Source: Puia sp.
GTDB taxonomy: Bacteria; Bacteroidota; Bacteroidia; Chitinophagales; Chitinophagaceae
Direction: 5' to 3'
Assembly: GCA_031292515.1 (NCBI GenBank)
Contig: JARLGZ010000080.1
Location: forward strand, 62,001-126,000
Length of the DNA: 64,000 bases
Both the position numbers and the translations under genes were made by a program. Shown in pieces: positions 28,115 through 36,482 of this stretch (position 1 is its first letter; each line of letters begins with the position of its first letter). The notes beneath the pieces are model-generated. The model did no database searches, was not told where the DNA came from, and was given only the letters and a program-made list of their open reading frames with translations.

Positions 28115-29829
28115 GCAGGATCGATTGGATGGTACTGATCCTTACCCTGCTGGGTATTATCGCATATGGATTATATAAGAGCCGCACTTCCAAAGATCTC
28201 GACGGGTATTTCCTTTCCAACAGATCGGTGCCTTGGTATATCGTGCTGCTAAGCATCATGGGCACGCAGGCCAGCGCGGTCACTTTTCTTTCCGCGCCGG
28301 GGCAGGCCTATACCGACGGCATGCGTTTCGTACAATATTACTTCGGCCTGCCATTGGCTATGGTCGTGCTTTGCATCAGCTTTGTCCCTGTTTTTCGAAG
28401 ACTGAAGATTTATACCGCCTACGAATACCTCGAAAAGAGGTTCGATCTTAAAACCCGGTTGCTGACCTCGTTTTTATTTTTGGTGCAGCGCGGGCTGTCT
28501 ACCGGTATCAGCATCGCGGCGCCGTCTATCATCCTATCCTCCCTGCTGGGCTGGGACCTGTTCTGGACCAATCTGTTCATGGGAGGTCTGCTGATCATCT
28601 ATACGGTGACCGGCGGCGCCAAAGCGGTAGCCTACACGCAGCAGCTTCAACTGATCGTCATATTCGGCGGGATGTTCCTGGCGGCGTATATGGTCGTCCA
28701 CCTCTTGCCGGAAGGGGTGGGATTTTTAGACGCATTGCGGGTGGGCGGCAAGGCAGGAAAGCTGAACGTGATCACGACGGGTGTTTCGGCACATGGCTTC
28801 GATTGGAACGACCGGTATAATCTACTGAGCGGGATAATCGGCGGGTTTTTCCTGGCCCTGTCTTATTTCGGGACGGACCAATCCCAGGTCGGCAGATACC
28901 TGACGGCCAGATCGCTCGGAGAAAGCCGTCTCGGCCTGCTGATAAATGGCCTGGTAAAGGTGCCTATGCAATTCCTCATCCTGCTCCTCGGGGTGCTGGT
29001 ATTCGCGTTTTATCAATTCAATATGGAACCGGTCTTTTTCAACCAGTCGCAGGTTACAAAATTGGCGGGGTCGAAATACCGGGATTCGCTGGCGACCCTT
29101 CGCCACAACTATGAAGAGACCCAGGCAGGCAAGGTGACAGCGATGAGATGGATGGCTGCGAATGCAGACAGAAAAGGCCAGCCGGACTATGCGGATGCGA
29201 CGAGCCGCATTCAAAACGCGGAAACGCAAAAGACCCAATTCCGGACGACCCTGAAAAGATGGCTGGACGATCGAAAGGTGGGCGGCGATTCGAATGACAC
29301 GAACTATATTTTTCTGCGCTTTGTCGTGGATAATCTTCCCAGGGGATTGATAGGCCTGTTGATAGCCGTCATTTTTTTGGCGGCCTGGGGTTCGATAGCG
29401 GCTGCCCTCAATTCGCTGGCTTCCTGCACCATCGTCGATTTTCACAAACGGTTATCGACCCGGGTGCTTTCCGACAAAACAGAATACCGCTTGTCCAGGT
29501 TGTATACAGTACTATGGGGCCTATTCTGTGTGGTCGTCGCCCAGTTGGCCTATAATATAGGCAATAGCCTGATCGAAGCAGTCAATGTGCTGGGATCCCT
29601 GTTCTACGGAGTGATATTGGGGATCTTCCTGGTAGCTTTCTATCTGAAACGGGTCGGGGGAGGAGCTGTATTCCTGAGCGCGCTGATCATCGAATCACTT
29701 ATCATTACCATTCATATCCTGAATCAGAAAGGAGTCCTGCACCTCAGCTTTTTATGGTTGAACGTCGTCGGGGCCGTAGGGGTATTTTTGTTGAGCGCGG
29801 CATTCCAGGGAACGAGGAAGGTGATATAG
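28111..29829 (+). CDS. Sodium:solute symporter
   Basis: 572 residues from the ATG at 28111 (MSRIDWMVLILTLLGIIAYGLYKSR), chosen because it overlaps the upstream stop by ATGA; the frame is open 81 bases further upstream through the small gene. SSS-family features are GYFLSNRSVPWYIVLLSIMGTQASAVTFLSAPGQAY, YEYLEKRF, TGGAKAVAYTQQLQ, and FGTDQSQVGRYLTA. A hydrophilic loop of about 100 residues (near 310-410) interrupts the membrane segments. About 13 helices are expected in the inner membrane. The substrate may be a sugar or deacetylated amino sugar, given the PIG-L neighbour (inference). Confidence 0.93.
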   Translation: MSRIDWMVLILTLLGIIAYGLYKSRTSKDLDGYFLSNRSVPWYIVLLSIMGTQASAVTFLSAPGQAYTDGMRFVQYYFGLPLAMVVLCISFVPVFRRLKIYTAYEYLEKRFDLKTRLLTSFLFLVQRGLSTGISIAAPSIILSSLLGWDLFWTNLFMGGLLIIYTVTGGAKAVAYTQQLQLIVIFGGMFLAAYMVVHLLPEGVGFLDALRVGGKAGKLNVITTGVSAHGFDWNDRYNLLSGIIGGFFLALSYFGTDQSQVGRYLTARSLGESRLGLLINGLVKVPMQFLILLLGVLVFAFYQFNMEPVFFNQSQVTKLAGSKYRDSLATLRHNYEETQAGKVTAMRWMAANADRKGQPDYADATSRIQNAETQKTQFRTTLKRWLDDRKVGGDSNDTNYIFLRFVVDNLPRGLIGLLIAVIFLAAWGSIAAALNSLASCTIVDFHKRLSTRVLSDKTEYRLSRLYTVLWGLFCVVVAQLAYNIGNSLIEAVNVLGSLFYGVILGIFLVAFYLKRVGGGAVFLSALIIESLIITIHILNQKGVLHLSFLWLNVVGAVGVFLLSAAFQGTRKVI

Positions 29830-29849
29830 TGAGTAGTCAGTAGTGAGTA
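29829..29849 (+). repeat. Heptamer array at stop codon of symporter gene
   Basis: GTGAGTA, GTCAGTA, GTGAGTA start on the G of the TAG stop. The last unit runs into TCGTAAAAG, giving a 20-base identity (29839-29858) with the minus strand of 1886-1905. Confidence 0.9.
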
Positions 29850-29901
29850 TCGTAAAAGAGTTGTCTAAGCAGCGAAAAAATGATTACGTACTAATAGGTA
29901 C

Positions 29902-29943
29902 GAAAAAAAAGAAAGGGGGCTTACAAAAAGCTCCCTTCTTTTT
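29902..29943. terminator. Bidirectional intrinsic terminator between convergent genes
   Basis: A 10-bp stem with one G-T pair (arms 29913-29922 and 29928-29937), a 5-base loop, a CTTTTT tail on the plus strand and an A-rich run (from 29902) that gives a T-run on the minus strand. It is flanked by heptamer arrays pointing toward it from both convergent genes, like the terminator at 1803-1837. Confidence 0.8.
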
Positions 29944-29958
29944 ATGATATCTTCCCCC

Positions 29959-30014
29959 CACTCACTCCTCACCACTCACTCCTGACTACTGACTCCTCAC
30001 CACTCACTCCTCAC
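29959..30014 (-). repeat. Heptamer array at stop codon of DUF2911 gene (8 units)
   Basis: Minus strand: GTGAGGA, GTGAGTG, GTGAGGA, GTCAGTA, GTCAGGA, GTGAGTG, GTGAGGA, GTGAGTG in unbroken phase. The first G is the last base of the TAG stop codon. Confidence 0.9.
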
Positions 30015-30868
30015 TACTTCAATGAGGCGATCAGCTTCTCATTCAGCGTCACATAATCGGGGTTATTTGCCTTTTTAGCCATTTCTATGCCCTTTCGAGC
30101 GGTGGAAACAGCGTCCTGTTTCTTTCCCGCTTTCGCCTGGCATCTGGCTTTCTGGTAGTAGATATAATAAGCGTCGGGATCCTGGTCTATGGCCTTGTTA
30201 AACCAGTCCAGGGCCTTATTCAGGTCTTTGCCGTTATCCAGGTAATACATGGCGGCTGTAAAATAAGGATGATTGTCCTTGTTCATCGCATTGTCGATCT
30301 GGGTCATGATCCGGGTGTCGATATCTTCCCGGATCGGAAGGGTGACCAGGGTCTTGTCCCAGATCAGTTCGAGGTCGCAGCTGTTCCCTGTCAAATTTGC
30401 AAACAGGATCGTGAACGTCTCGACGCTGAAGGGAAGCGGGGTGACGGGGACCTGTACCCGCAAAATATCCTGGTCCTGCCTGTAAACGGCCGAATTGACG
30501 ACATCCAGTTGTTTTGTGATGATCAGGGTCCACTCTCCGGCGCCCGGGATCGTGAGGAGCCCATATTTTCCCGCCGGTATTTTTACCCCATTGATGATGA
30601 CATCGTCTCCAAAATTGAGGGTTGTTGCCGAGTTGGCGCCTGTCCGCCACACTTTGCCGAAAGGAACAAGGTCTCCGAATATCTGCCGGCCTTTGACGCC
30701 GGGTCTCGAATAGGACAATTCGATCGAGGAAAGGCCAAAGTCCTGTCTGACGAATTGCGGGGGCGAGGGGGCCGGCGCCTTTATTTGTTGCGCCTCTGTG
30801 CAAAGGAAAAGGGAAGCGGCGAGAGCAAACAAAGCAAATCGTTTTGTCTGGGATGATAGTGGTTGCAT
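30014..30868 (-). CDS. DUF2911 domain protein with C-terminal TPR
   Basis: 284 residues from the ATG at 30868, which begins a signal peptide (QTKRFALFALAASLFLCTEA); an ATG 30 bases upstream is less likely. The DUF2911 domain has FGLSSIELSYSRPGVKGRQIFGDLVPFGKVWRTGANSATTLNFGDDVIINGVKIPAGKYGL-type blocks (conserved segments only in part quoted: WRTGANSATT, IPAGKYGLLTIP). Two tetratricopeptide-like helices occupy the end (NKAIDQDPDAYYIYYQKARC). It is a periplasmic or outer-membrane-associated protein of unknown role, widespread in Bacteroidota. It does not share the sigma operon's strand gap closely (71 bases from the anti-sigma stop). Confidence 0.87.
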   Translation of the reverse strand: MQPLSSQTKRFALFALAASLFLCTEAQQIKAPAPSPPQFVRQDFGLSSIELSYSRPGVKGRQIFGDLVPFGKVWRTGANSATTLNFGDDVIINGVKIPAGKYGLLTIPGAGEWTLIITKQLDVVNSAVYRQDQDILRVQVPVTPLPFSVETFTILFANLTGNSCDLELIWDKTLVTLPIREDIDTRIMTQIDNAMNKDNHPYFTAAMYYLDNGKDLNKALDWFNKAIDQDPDAYYIYYQKARCQAKAGKKQDAVSTARKGIEMAKKANNPDYVTLNEKLIASLK

Positions 30869-30939
30869 AAATAAATTTTGAGAGCCGAATGTAAGCAATC
30901 CGGCAAAGCCAATGGCCTCGTTGGGATGAATGGTATACG

Positions 30940-32343
30940 CTAGTAAGCGATGATGAGGGTAGTCCTTGCTTTTTTGTCGCCCTGCAGTTTCCAGGCAGGT
31001 CCTCGTTTGATCAGCCCGATGGTTTCCGTGTCATGTGCGGGTGACAAGGACTGCTCGACCCGAAAGGAAGACAGCTTTCCGCTCCTGCTTACGATAAAGG
31101 ATATGATTTCGTTCCCGGTCAATATGGAATCGGATGTGGTGATTTTTTTGCTGGTTTCCAGGTAGCTGTGATAGGCCGACCAGCCACCTGAAGGTTGCGC
31201 CGCTCTTTTACCAGGCGTGTTTTCGCTATCCCCGGTCAGCTTTTTTTCGGCCTCGTCATCGCTCAAAACGGCTGTCGGCTGTTTTCTCCGGAACAGGGAA
31301 TAGCTGTTCCCCGTTATCTGTTTTAAGGCCATGTCGTTTTCGGGTTGGAGCCGGATCTGGTTTCCCGCCATAGCCAGTTTGTCCTGGCCGTCGCTGTTGT
31401 TGCTGAAACGGTGTTTGCTATTGTCGGGACGCATGTTCTGATTATTCCGCAGGACCGTCGAGACCGAAGCATAGCCCGCGGACCGGACCGTGACACCGAC
31501 GATGCTGTCGGAATTGGAAAGACGGAGCCGGAAGGATCCGCTGCTGTCGGTTGTGGCTGCATCCGGCTGATTTTTCAAAGAGATGGATGCAAAAGCGACT
31601 GGTTTGCCGTTCGTGCTTACGACCGTTCCCGCAAAGACATTTTGATCGTCCCCCGATGCCGTATCCTGAATGGCGGGGGTGCTATTCCTCATTTCTACGG
31701 GAGCCTTATTTTTTGCCGGTTTGCCGGCACTAATCCCGTTTTCATCGTTCCAGGTCTTTTTCTCGTTGTTCCGGGTGTCCTTCTGATCGTTCCGGGTGTC
31801 CGCCTTGCTCAGGTATTGCCGCCCGACGGACGCGGGCGGCAATGATGCCGGGACGGCTGCCTGCGCGAAATCTTTGGTCGGCGAGCTGCCCGAAGGAGGC
31901 GGTTCCGGGGCGGCTGAAGAGGGCGCCGGTGCCCCGTTCTCTCCGGGGAGGGGGCGCTTATTCGTCGCAAGGGACTGATTTGTGATCCTGTGGCCGACGA
32001 ATGTAAAATACGAGACGGCGCAGACGCCGGCCAGCAGCGCTACCGAGGCCGCAACCCACCAGGCGCGGCGGAGGGGGATCGAAGGCGGGGATTTACGGGT
32101 TTCGTTTTCGACCCTGTCTTCGATCTTCCTTGCAAGATCCTGCATGTCCCTGCCAAACGCGGTGTCGTCTCGCCGCTGCCTGTCGTTTTTGAAGCCTTCG
32201 AGGGCGTCGCCCAGGAAAGGGTCCTCCAGCGAAGCCTTTTCCAGGTCATGCATTTCCCGGGGCGTTAACTCGCCATTCAGATATTTTTCAATATCCCGGA
32301 TCGTGTAGCCGGTATTTTTGTTTCGGTCAGTCATTTTTGCCAT
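30940..32343 (-). CDS. Putative anti-sigma factor with regulatory-like and TonB C-terminal-like domains
   Basis: 467 residues. The N-terminal 85 residues (TIRDIEKYLNGELTPREMHDLEKASLEDPFLGDALEGF) resemble Bacteroidota anti-sigma factors. A single membrane helix follows (WWVAASVALLAGVCAVSYFTFVG), then a low-complexity region with heptapeptide repeats. Next come a carboxypeptidase-regulatory-like domain (GTVVSTNGKPVAFASISLK) and a C-terminal TonB_C-like module (FIVSRSGKLSSFRVEQSLSP, IKRGPAWKLQG). It starts 14 bases after the ECF sigma gene. Likely an inner-membrane sensor that holds the sigma factor, possibly contacting an outer-membrane receptor through its periplasmic part (inference). Confidence 0.8.
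   Translation of the reverse strand: MAKMTDRNKNTGYTIRDIEKYLNGELTPREMHDLEKASLEDPFLGDALEGFKNDRQRRDDTAFGRDMQDLARKIEDRVENETRKSPPSIPLRRAWWVAASVALLAGVCAVSYFTFVGHRITNQSLATNKRPLPGENGAPAPSSAAPEPPPSGSSPTKDFAQAAVPASLPPASVGRQYLSKADTRNDQKDTRNNEKKTWNDENGISAGKPAKNKAPVEMRNSTPAIQDTASGDDQNVFAGTVVSTNGKPVAFASISLKNQPDAATTDSSGSFRLRLSNSDSIVGVTVRSAGYASVSTVLRNNQNMRPDNSKHRFSNNSDGQDKLAMAGNQIRLQPENDMALKQITGNSYSLFRRKQPTAVLSDDEAEKKLTGDSENTPGKRAAQPSGGWSAYHSYLETSKKITTSDSILTGNEIISFIVSRSGKLSSFRVEQSLSPAHDTETIGLIKRGPAWKLQGDKKARTTLIIAY
31739..31801 (-). repeat. In-frame 21-bp tandem repeat in anti-sigma linker
   Basis: Three 21-base units (31739-31759, 31760-31780, 31781-31801) sharing the core CGTTCCGGGTGTCC. On the minus strand they encode DTRNDQK, DTRNNEK and a diverged TWNDEN copy. 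Confidence 0.85.
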
Positions 32344-32356
32344 GCGGCCGCGATTT

Positions 32357-33028
32357 TCAGGCGCCGGATTTTATTTTTGTGGCCTCCGGTCGGGATTCTC
32401 CTTCCGGGTTTGCGTTTTTTTCCATACAGATCTTTAAATTCCTTCTGCCATTCTGAATAAGGCTCCTGACCTTATTCCAGTCGAGACCGGTGGATGCCTC
32501 AATATCCTTATAGCATTTGTTTTGCAGATAGAACAGGTCGATAGCCAGTTTCTGCTCCCCGGCCAGGGTTTTTATACAATCCTGCAGCTTTTCCAATTGT
32601 CCTTCCTTTTCCATTATCTCATCCAGATGCAGGTTGTCCGTCAATTGCATACGTTCAGGATCAAACTCGCGGGTTTTATGGTTTTTACCCGATCGGAGCA
32701 ACATAAGACAATGATTCTTAGCCAGTGTATAAAGCCAGGGTCTAAAGTGCTCTACAGGGTGTTTTTGCAGTTTCTGTACCAGTTCCTCAAAGATCGCCAG
32801 CACGGAATCTTTCGCGGTTTCGGGTTCTTTCAGGTATTTCAGGCATACGGAATATACGAGATCCATGTATCGCTGGTATAAGAGACCCAGGATCTTCGGA
32901 TCGGAAGACTGTTTATAGCGAGTGACGAGTTCCTCGTCCGCAGCCGGATCATTCGATATGGTTCTTATAAAAGGCAATAATTCTCCGGTACAAAATAGGC
33001 AAAATTCCCGTTTTAAGAACAACGGCAT
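32357..33028 (-). CDS. ECF-type RNA polymerase sigma factor
   Basis: 223 residues. Sigma region 2 is seen in LLYQRYMDLVYSVCLKYLKEPETAKDSVLAIFEELV and FRPWLYTLAKNHCLMLLR. Region 4 is LAGEQKLAIDLFYLQNKCYKDIEASTGLDWNKVRSLIQNGRRNLKI, a helix-turn-helix. The first 20 or so residues before RTISNDPAADEELV are atypical, and the start may be later, but no ATG is near. It forms an operon with the anti-sigma gene. Unlike many Bacteroidota ECF pairs, no SusC/SusD follows directly. Confidence 0.9.
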   Translation of the reverse strand: MPLFLKREFCLFCTGELLPFIRTISNDPAADEELVTRYKQSSDPKILGLLYQRYMDLVYSVCLKYLKEPETAKDSVLAIFEELVQKLQKHPVEHFRPWLYTLAKNHCLMLLRSGKNHKTREFDPERMQLTDNLHLDEIMEKEGQLEKLQDCIKTLAGEQKLAIDLFYLQNKCYKDIEASTGLDWNKVRSLIQNGRRNLKICMEKNANPEGESRPEATKIKSGA

Positions 33029-33346
33029 GCTTATTGATCCGTAAGAAAGAGGGAACCGGTAAGTAGATGTTCAGTGCAGAAACAGGGTCATTGCGTAAAA
33101 CGTTTCAGGTGCGGGTGGGGTCTTGTTGTGGGCCAAATGCAGACATCTGTGGACTGACGGATTACTCGGGTTGTGGACTTTCATACCCGTTTTCCCGTAT
33201 CTTTGCACAAATCGGGTAGGTTGCGAGACCTATCTGTTGAGAATCAAAATATTCCTTACTGACGTATTCTTTGGCTCATAAATTGTTTAACGATGAGGGC
33301 TTGCCTTTTCTTGTAGTTTATTAACAAGTCCCAAAAAGATCAAATT
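33029..33346. other. Intergenic region between sigma factor and glycosyltransferase genes
   Basis: 318 bases between divergent genes. It holds the plus-strand -7 box at 33198 and a leader of about 135 bases before the glycosyltransferase ATG. I see no small gene, terminator or recognisable riboswitch. Confidence 0.6.
33198..33205 (+). promoter_or_regulatory. Promoter -7 element for glycosyltransferase
   Basis: TATCTTTG is an exact TAnnTTTG box. The nearest TTG (33171-33173) is 24 bases upstream, longer than usual. Confidence 0.45.
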
Positions 33347-34303
33347 ATGAGAATTGCCAATGTGCTCTTTGTTCACAAAGATGCGAAACTAGTTGAACGT
33401 CAAATATTCGCGCTGGAGCATCAGGATTTTGATTTTTACCTGCACGTCGACAAAAAAAGTAATTTTCTTGAATTTCAGGGTCTTTCCGAATTGCCAAATA
33501 CACAGTTTGTATCCCGGCGGGCAGTGATGCACTGGGGAGGTTTTGGTTTTATCCGCGCGATCATTCAATCCCTGGAAGACGTCCTGAACAGCGGAAAGCA
33601 GTATGACTTTGTAAACCTGCTTACCGGCCAGGATTACCCCATTAAGAAAGTCAGCTATATATACGATTTTTTCTCCGCCAATATAGGCAAGTCTTTTCTT
33701 ACCTATGAAACGCCTCCTTCTCTTTGGTGGAACCAGTCCATGCAGCGGTTCAGGCAATACCATATGACCGATTACTCGTTTAAGGGCAGGACCCGCATCG
33801 AGCAATTTCTGACAGCTGTATTGCCCCCCCGGAAGTTCCCCCTGCCTTATAAACTATACGGGGGGCCCTGTGCTTCGTACTGGACCATTAGCATGGATGC
33901 AGCAGTGTATCTGTATGAATTTCTTAAAACGACGATGAGCCGCAAACAACGTATGTTTTTCAAGCATACCTGGGGTTCGGATGAATTCCTGATCAGCACG
34001 GTTCTTTTGAACTCTCCTTTTAAAGACTCGATCGTCAACAACAATCAGCGCTACATCGACTGGACCATGGGCGGCGCCCATCCCAAAATAATAACGATGG
34101 CAGATGTTCACAAACTGGAGAGGTCCGGCAGGTTGTTTGCCCGGAAATTCGATTCAAAAATCGATGCCCAGGTACTGGATTACGTAGATACTCACCTTTT
34201 GGGCCGGGACACAGCAGGTTCCCACACAAGATATGCAGCCCAGTTATCCCAAAGTCAGGGCGGGGCCGTTTCCCGCGGGCAAGGGGCCATTATAACCTTA
34301 TAA
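33347..34303 (+). CDS. Core-2/I-branching type glycosyltransferase (GT14-like)
   Basis: 318 residues of the beta-1,6-N-acetylglucosaminyltransferase family (PF02485). Seen are the N-terminal strand IANVLFVHKD, FYLHVDKKS, the family signature FVNLLTGQDYPIK (about 90-102), GGPCASYWTIS, and FFKHTWGSDEFLISTVLLNSPF with the conserved SDE-F-type motif. No membrane segment, so probably a cytoplasmic face enzyme acting on a surface glycan. It is monocistronic, and its last 6 bases overlap the convergent xerD gene. Acceptor unknown. Confidence 0.9.
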   Translation: MRIANVLFVHKDAKLVERQIFALEHQDFDFYLHVDKKSNFLEFQGLSELPNTQFVSRRAVMHWGGFGFIRAIIQSLEDVLNSGKQYDFVNLLTGQDYPIKKVSYIYDFFSANIGKSFLTYETPPSLWWNQSMQRFRQYHMTDYSFKGRTRIEQFLTAVLPPRKFPLPYKLYGGPCASYWTISMDAAVYLYEFLKTTMSRKQRMFFKHTWGSDEFLISTVLLNSPFKDSIVNNNQRYIDWTMGGAHPKIITMADVHKLERSGRLFARKFDSKIDAQVLDYVDTHLLGRDTAGSHTRYAAQLSQSQGGAVSRGQGAIITL

Positions 34304-35233
34304 CTTATTGGCCCGTCGGTTTACTCCTTCTTTATTTTTAAATGCCGGGTGAAAGCGGTGAAGGGTTTCGCGGAGATATTCCCTGTCCAGATGCGTATAG
34401 ATCTCCGTGGTCGTAATGCTTTCATGTCCCAGCATCTCCTGTACCGCACGCAGGTCGGCTCCTCCCTCCACCAGGTGGGTCGCAAATGAATGGCGGAAGG
34501 AGTGGGGTGAAATATGTTTGGTGATACCGGCTTTTTTTACCAGGGCCTGCAGCAGCAGGAAGATCATGACCCGGGTAAGCCTGGCTCCCCGCCGGTTCAG
34601 AAACAGGATGTCTTCGTGCCCCGGTTTGGCGGGAATATGGACGCGGATCTCCCTTTGATAGATGGTGATATATTTGATGGCGGTGCTTCCTATCGGGACC
34701 AGTCTTTCTTTATCTCCCTTCCCGATCACCCGGATAAAGCCCGTGTCAAGGAATAGCCCGGAAATCCTGAGGTTCACCACCTCGCTCACTCTCAGGCCAC
34801 AACTATACAAAGTCTCCAGGATGGCTTTATTGCGTCCCCCTTCGGCCTTACTCAGATCGATACCGGCAATAATGGCCTCGATTTCTTCGATCGAGAGGAC
34901 GTCCGGGAGCGCTCTTTTCAATTTAGGCGCTTCCAGCAGGACCGTAGGATCTCTTGCGGCAATCTGTTCCAGGGTGCAATATTTGTAGAAAGAGCGGATG
35001 CCTGAGAGTATACGTGCCTGCGAGGTGGGCGTCATCCCCAGTTCGTGGATCCACCTGAGAAACTGCTGGAGTTGGCCAAGTTCAATATCGCCGGGCGATT
35101 TTGCGGAAGGAGTCTCTTCCAGGAATTGGGTCAACTTGTCGATGTCCCGCAGATAAGCTTCTACCGAATGGGGGGAGAGGGATTTCTCCAGTTGCAGCCA
35201 TGCCTTGAACCCTTTCTTATAAGACTCCCACAT
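34298..35233 (-). CDS. xerD: Site-specific tyrosine recombinase
   Basis: 311 residues, the usual XerC/XerD length. The N-terminal SAM-like core-binding domain (LEKSLSPHSVEAYLRDIDKL) is followed by the catalytic domain. The full residue set is visible: R148 (CGLRVSEVV), K172 (GKGDKERLVP), H244 and R247 (ISPHSFRHSFATHL), H270 (MLGHESITTT) and Y279 (EIYTHL). It should resolve chromosome dimers at dif with a partner recombinase. XerD is favoured over XerC by overall sequence pattern. No dif-like site was identified in the window. Confidence 0.94.
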   Translation of the reverse strand: MWESYKKGFKAWLQLEKSLSPHSVEAYLRDIDKLTQFLEETPSAKSPGDIELGQLQQFLRWIHELGMTPTSQARILSGIRSFYKYCTLEQIAARDPTVLLEAPKLKRALPDVLSIEEIEAIIAGIDLSKAEGGRNKAILETLYSCGLRVSEVVNLRISGLFLDTGFIRVIGKGDKERLVPIGSTAIKYITIYQREIRVHIPAKPGHEDILFLNRRGARLTRVMIFLLLQALVKKAGITKHISPHSFRHSFATHLVEGGADLRAVQEMLGHESITTTEIYTHLDREYLRETLHRFHPAFKNKEGVNRRANKL

Positions 35234-35354
35234 ACGACAAGTTTAAAGTTTATCCGGCAAATCCGAAAATTTTCTTTGTAATCAGAGCCCCTTTTATCAT
35301 ATTGATGTAGGTTTGTTCCCTATAAGTCATGTATTCATTTTAAGTCAAGCATTC

Positions 35355-35855
35355 ATGCCAACTGTCAATCTAAGATCATTCCGGCAACAGGTCCGCCATA
35401 ACAAGAAGCGGATAAGGACCTTTCTTTCGAAACTGGTGAAGAAGCCCCCCCGCGACCTCGTAGCCATAACCCTTGAAGCAGATAAAAAAGCATGGGAGCA
35501 AACCGATTGCCTTGACTGTGCCAATTGCTGCAAAACCATGTCTCCGACCTATACCGGCAAAGACATCCGGCGCATTTCCGCGCATCTGGGTATGACGCAG
35601 AAAGCTTTCCGCGAGAAATGGCTCTATAAAGACCGGACCGGCGATTGGATGAATGTGAAGCAGCCGTGTCAATTCCTGGACCTGGAAACCAACAAATGCG
35701 ATATCTATTCGGTGCGGCCCCGGGATTGCGCCGGGTTCCCGCATCATACAAAAAAGAAGATCGCGGACTATGTGCATATGTACAAGCAGAACATCGAGTA
35801 TTGCCCGGCCACCTACCGGATGGTGGAACGGATCCGCGAAGAACTGGGGAAATAG
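35355..35855 (+). CDS. YkgJ family cysteine cluster protein
   Basis: 166 residues from the ATG at 35355; the frame runs 42 bases further upstream with an unlikely N-terminus. It contains CLDCANCCK (C52, C55, C58, C59), CQFLD, CDIYSVRPRDCAGFP and a final CPATY, the pattern of the zinc- or iron-binding YkgJ family. Its role is not known; some members are linked to metal-dependent modification. Cytoplasmic. A three-unit heptamer array begins 5 bases past its stop. Confidence 0.9.
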   Translation: MPTVNLRSFRQQVRHNKKRIRTFLSKLVKKPPRDLVAITLEADKKAWEQTDCLDCANCCKTMSPTYTGKDIRRISAHLGMTQKAFREKWLYKDRTGDWMNVKQPCQFLDLETNKCDIYSVRPRDCAGFPHHTKKKIADYVHMYKQNIEYCPATYRMVERIREELGK

Positions 35856-35859
35856 GGTA

Positions 35860-35880
35860 CTGAGTAGTCAGTAGTGAGTA
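35860..35880 (+). repeat. Heptamer array downstream of YkgJ gene
   Basis: CTGAGTA, GTCAGTA, GTGAGTA between the convergent YkgJ and YraN stops. The 17 bases TGAGTAGTCAGTAGTGA recur at 29830. Confidence 0.85.
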
Positions 35881-35887
35881 GGTATCT

Positions 35888-36382
35888 TCAAACCGAGATA
35901 TCTTCGATAAAGAAATATTCATACGCCGCGGCGGTTTGTCCGGCCTGGTCCTGTCCGGCGTTATTTTGGTTTGTGTCATTCCGGTTGCTGTTATTTTGGT
36001 TGGAGTCCCCACCCCCGGGTTTGCCCCGGGTCCCGGTGCCCGGGTCCTTTCGTAGATCGTTTTTCCCCGCCGCCGGACCGGAAATGGCGAGTACATCGTA
36101 CTGAACTTTTTTCCAAAGGGGATGCCGGTAGAGAAAGGCGGAGGCCGCCTTCATCATATTCCTTATCTTTTTGCTGCTGATGTTTTCTTCCGGGAGACCA
36201 AACAGATGGCTGCTTCGCGTCTTGACTTCGATAAAATGCAAAATGTTTTTCCGGCATGCGATAATATCCACCTCATAACGGCCTTGTCGCCAGTTCCGGT
36301 GAACGATCCGGTAACCATGCCCGATCAGCCACTCCGCAGCCAGTTCTTCCCCTCTTCCCCCCAGATTATTATGATCGGACAT
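35888..36382 (-). CDS. yraN: YraN family (UPF0102) putative endonuclease with low-complexity insertion
   Basis: 164 residues. The typical YraN core is complete: GRGEELAAEWLIGHGYRIVHRNWR, YEVDIIACRKNILHFIEVKTRSS (PD-(D/E)XK-like D..E-x-K), and KKIRNMMKAASAFL. After YDVLAISG there is an unusual stretch of about 40 residues (GGDSNQNNSNRNDTNQNNAGQ-like) before the final YFFIEDISV strand, so the last strand is displaced. The insertion DNA is repetitive. Role unknown; the family fold suggests a Holliday-junction-type nuclease. Confidence 0.92.
   Translation of the reverse strand: MSDHNNLGGRGEELAAEWLIGHGYRIVHRNWRQGRYEVDIIACRKNILHFIEVKTRSSHLFGLPEENISSKKIRNMMKAASAFLYRHPLWKKVQYDVLAISGPAAGKNDLRKDPGTGTRGKPGGGDSNQNNSNRNDTNQNNAGQDQAGQTAAAYEYFFIEDISV
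35960..36001 (-). repeat. In-frame repeat in yraN
   Basis: GTTATTTTGGTT occurs at 35960 and 35990 (period 30), beside a 15-base repeat (TGTCCGGC) at 35947. It encodes the N/Q-rich insertion on the minus strand. Confidence 0.75.
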
Positions 36383-36482
36383 GGCCGTTCTTTTTTGTTT
36401 TTGACCCCCGGATTTTAACCGGTATTGGACGAATCATCCGTAAATTGCGGTCCGTATAAAGCTCGTAAAATAAGTATTACAG

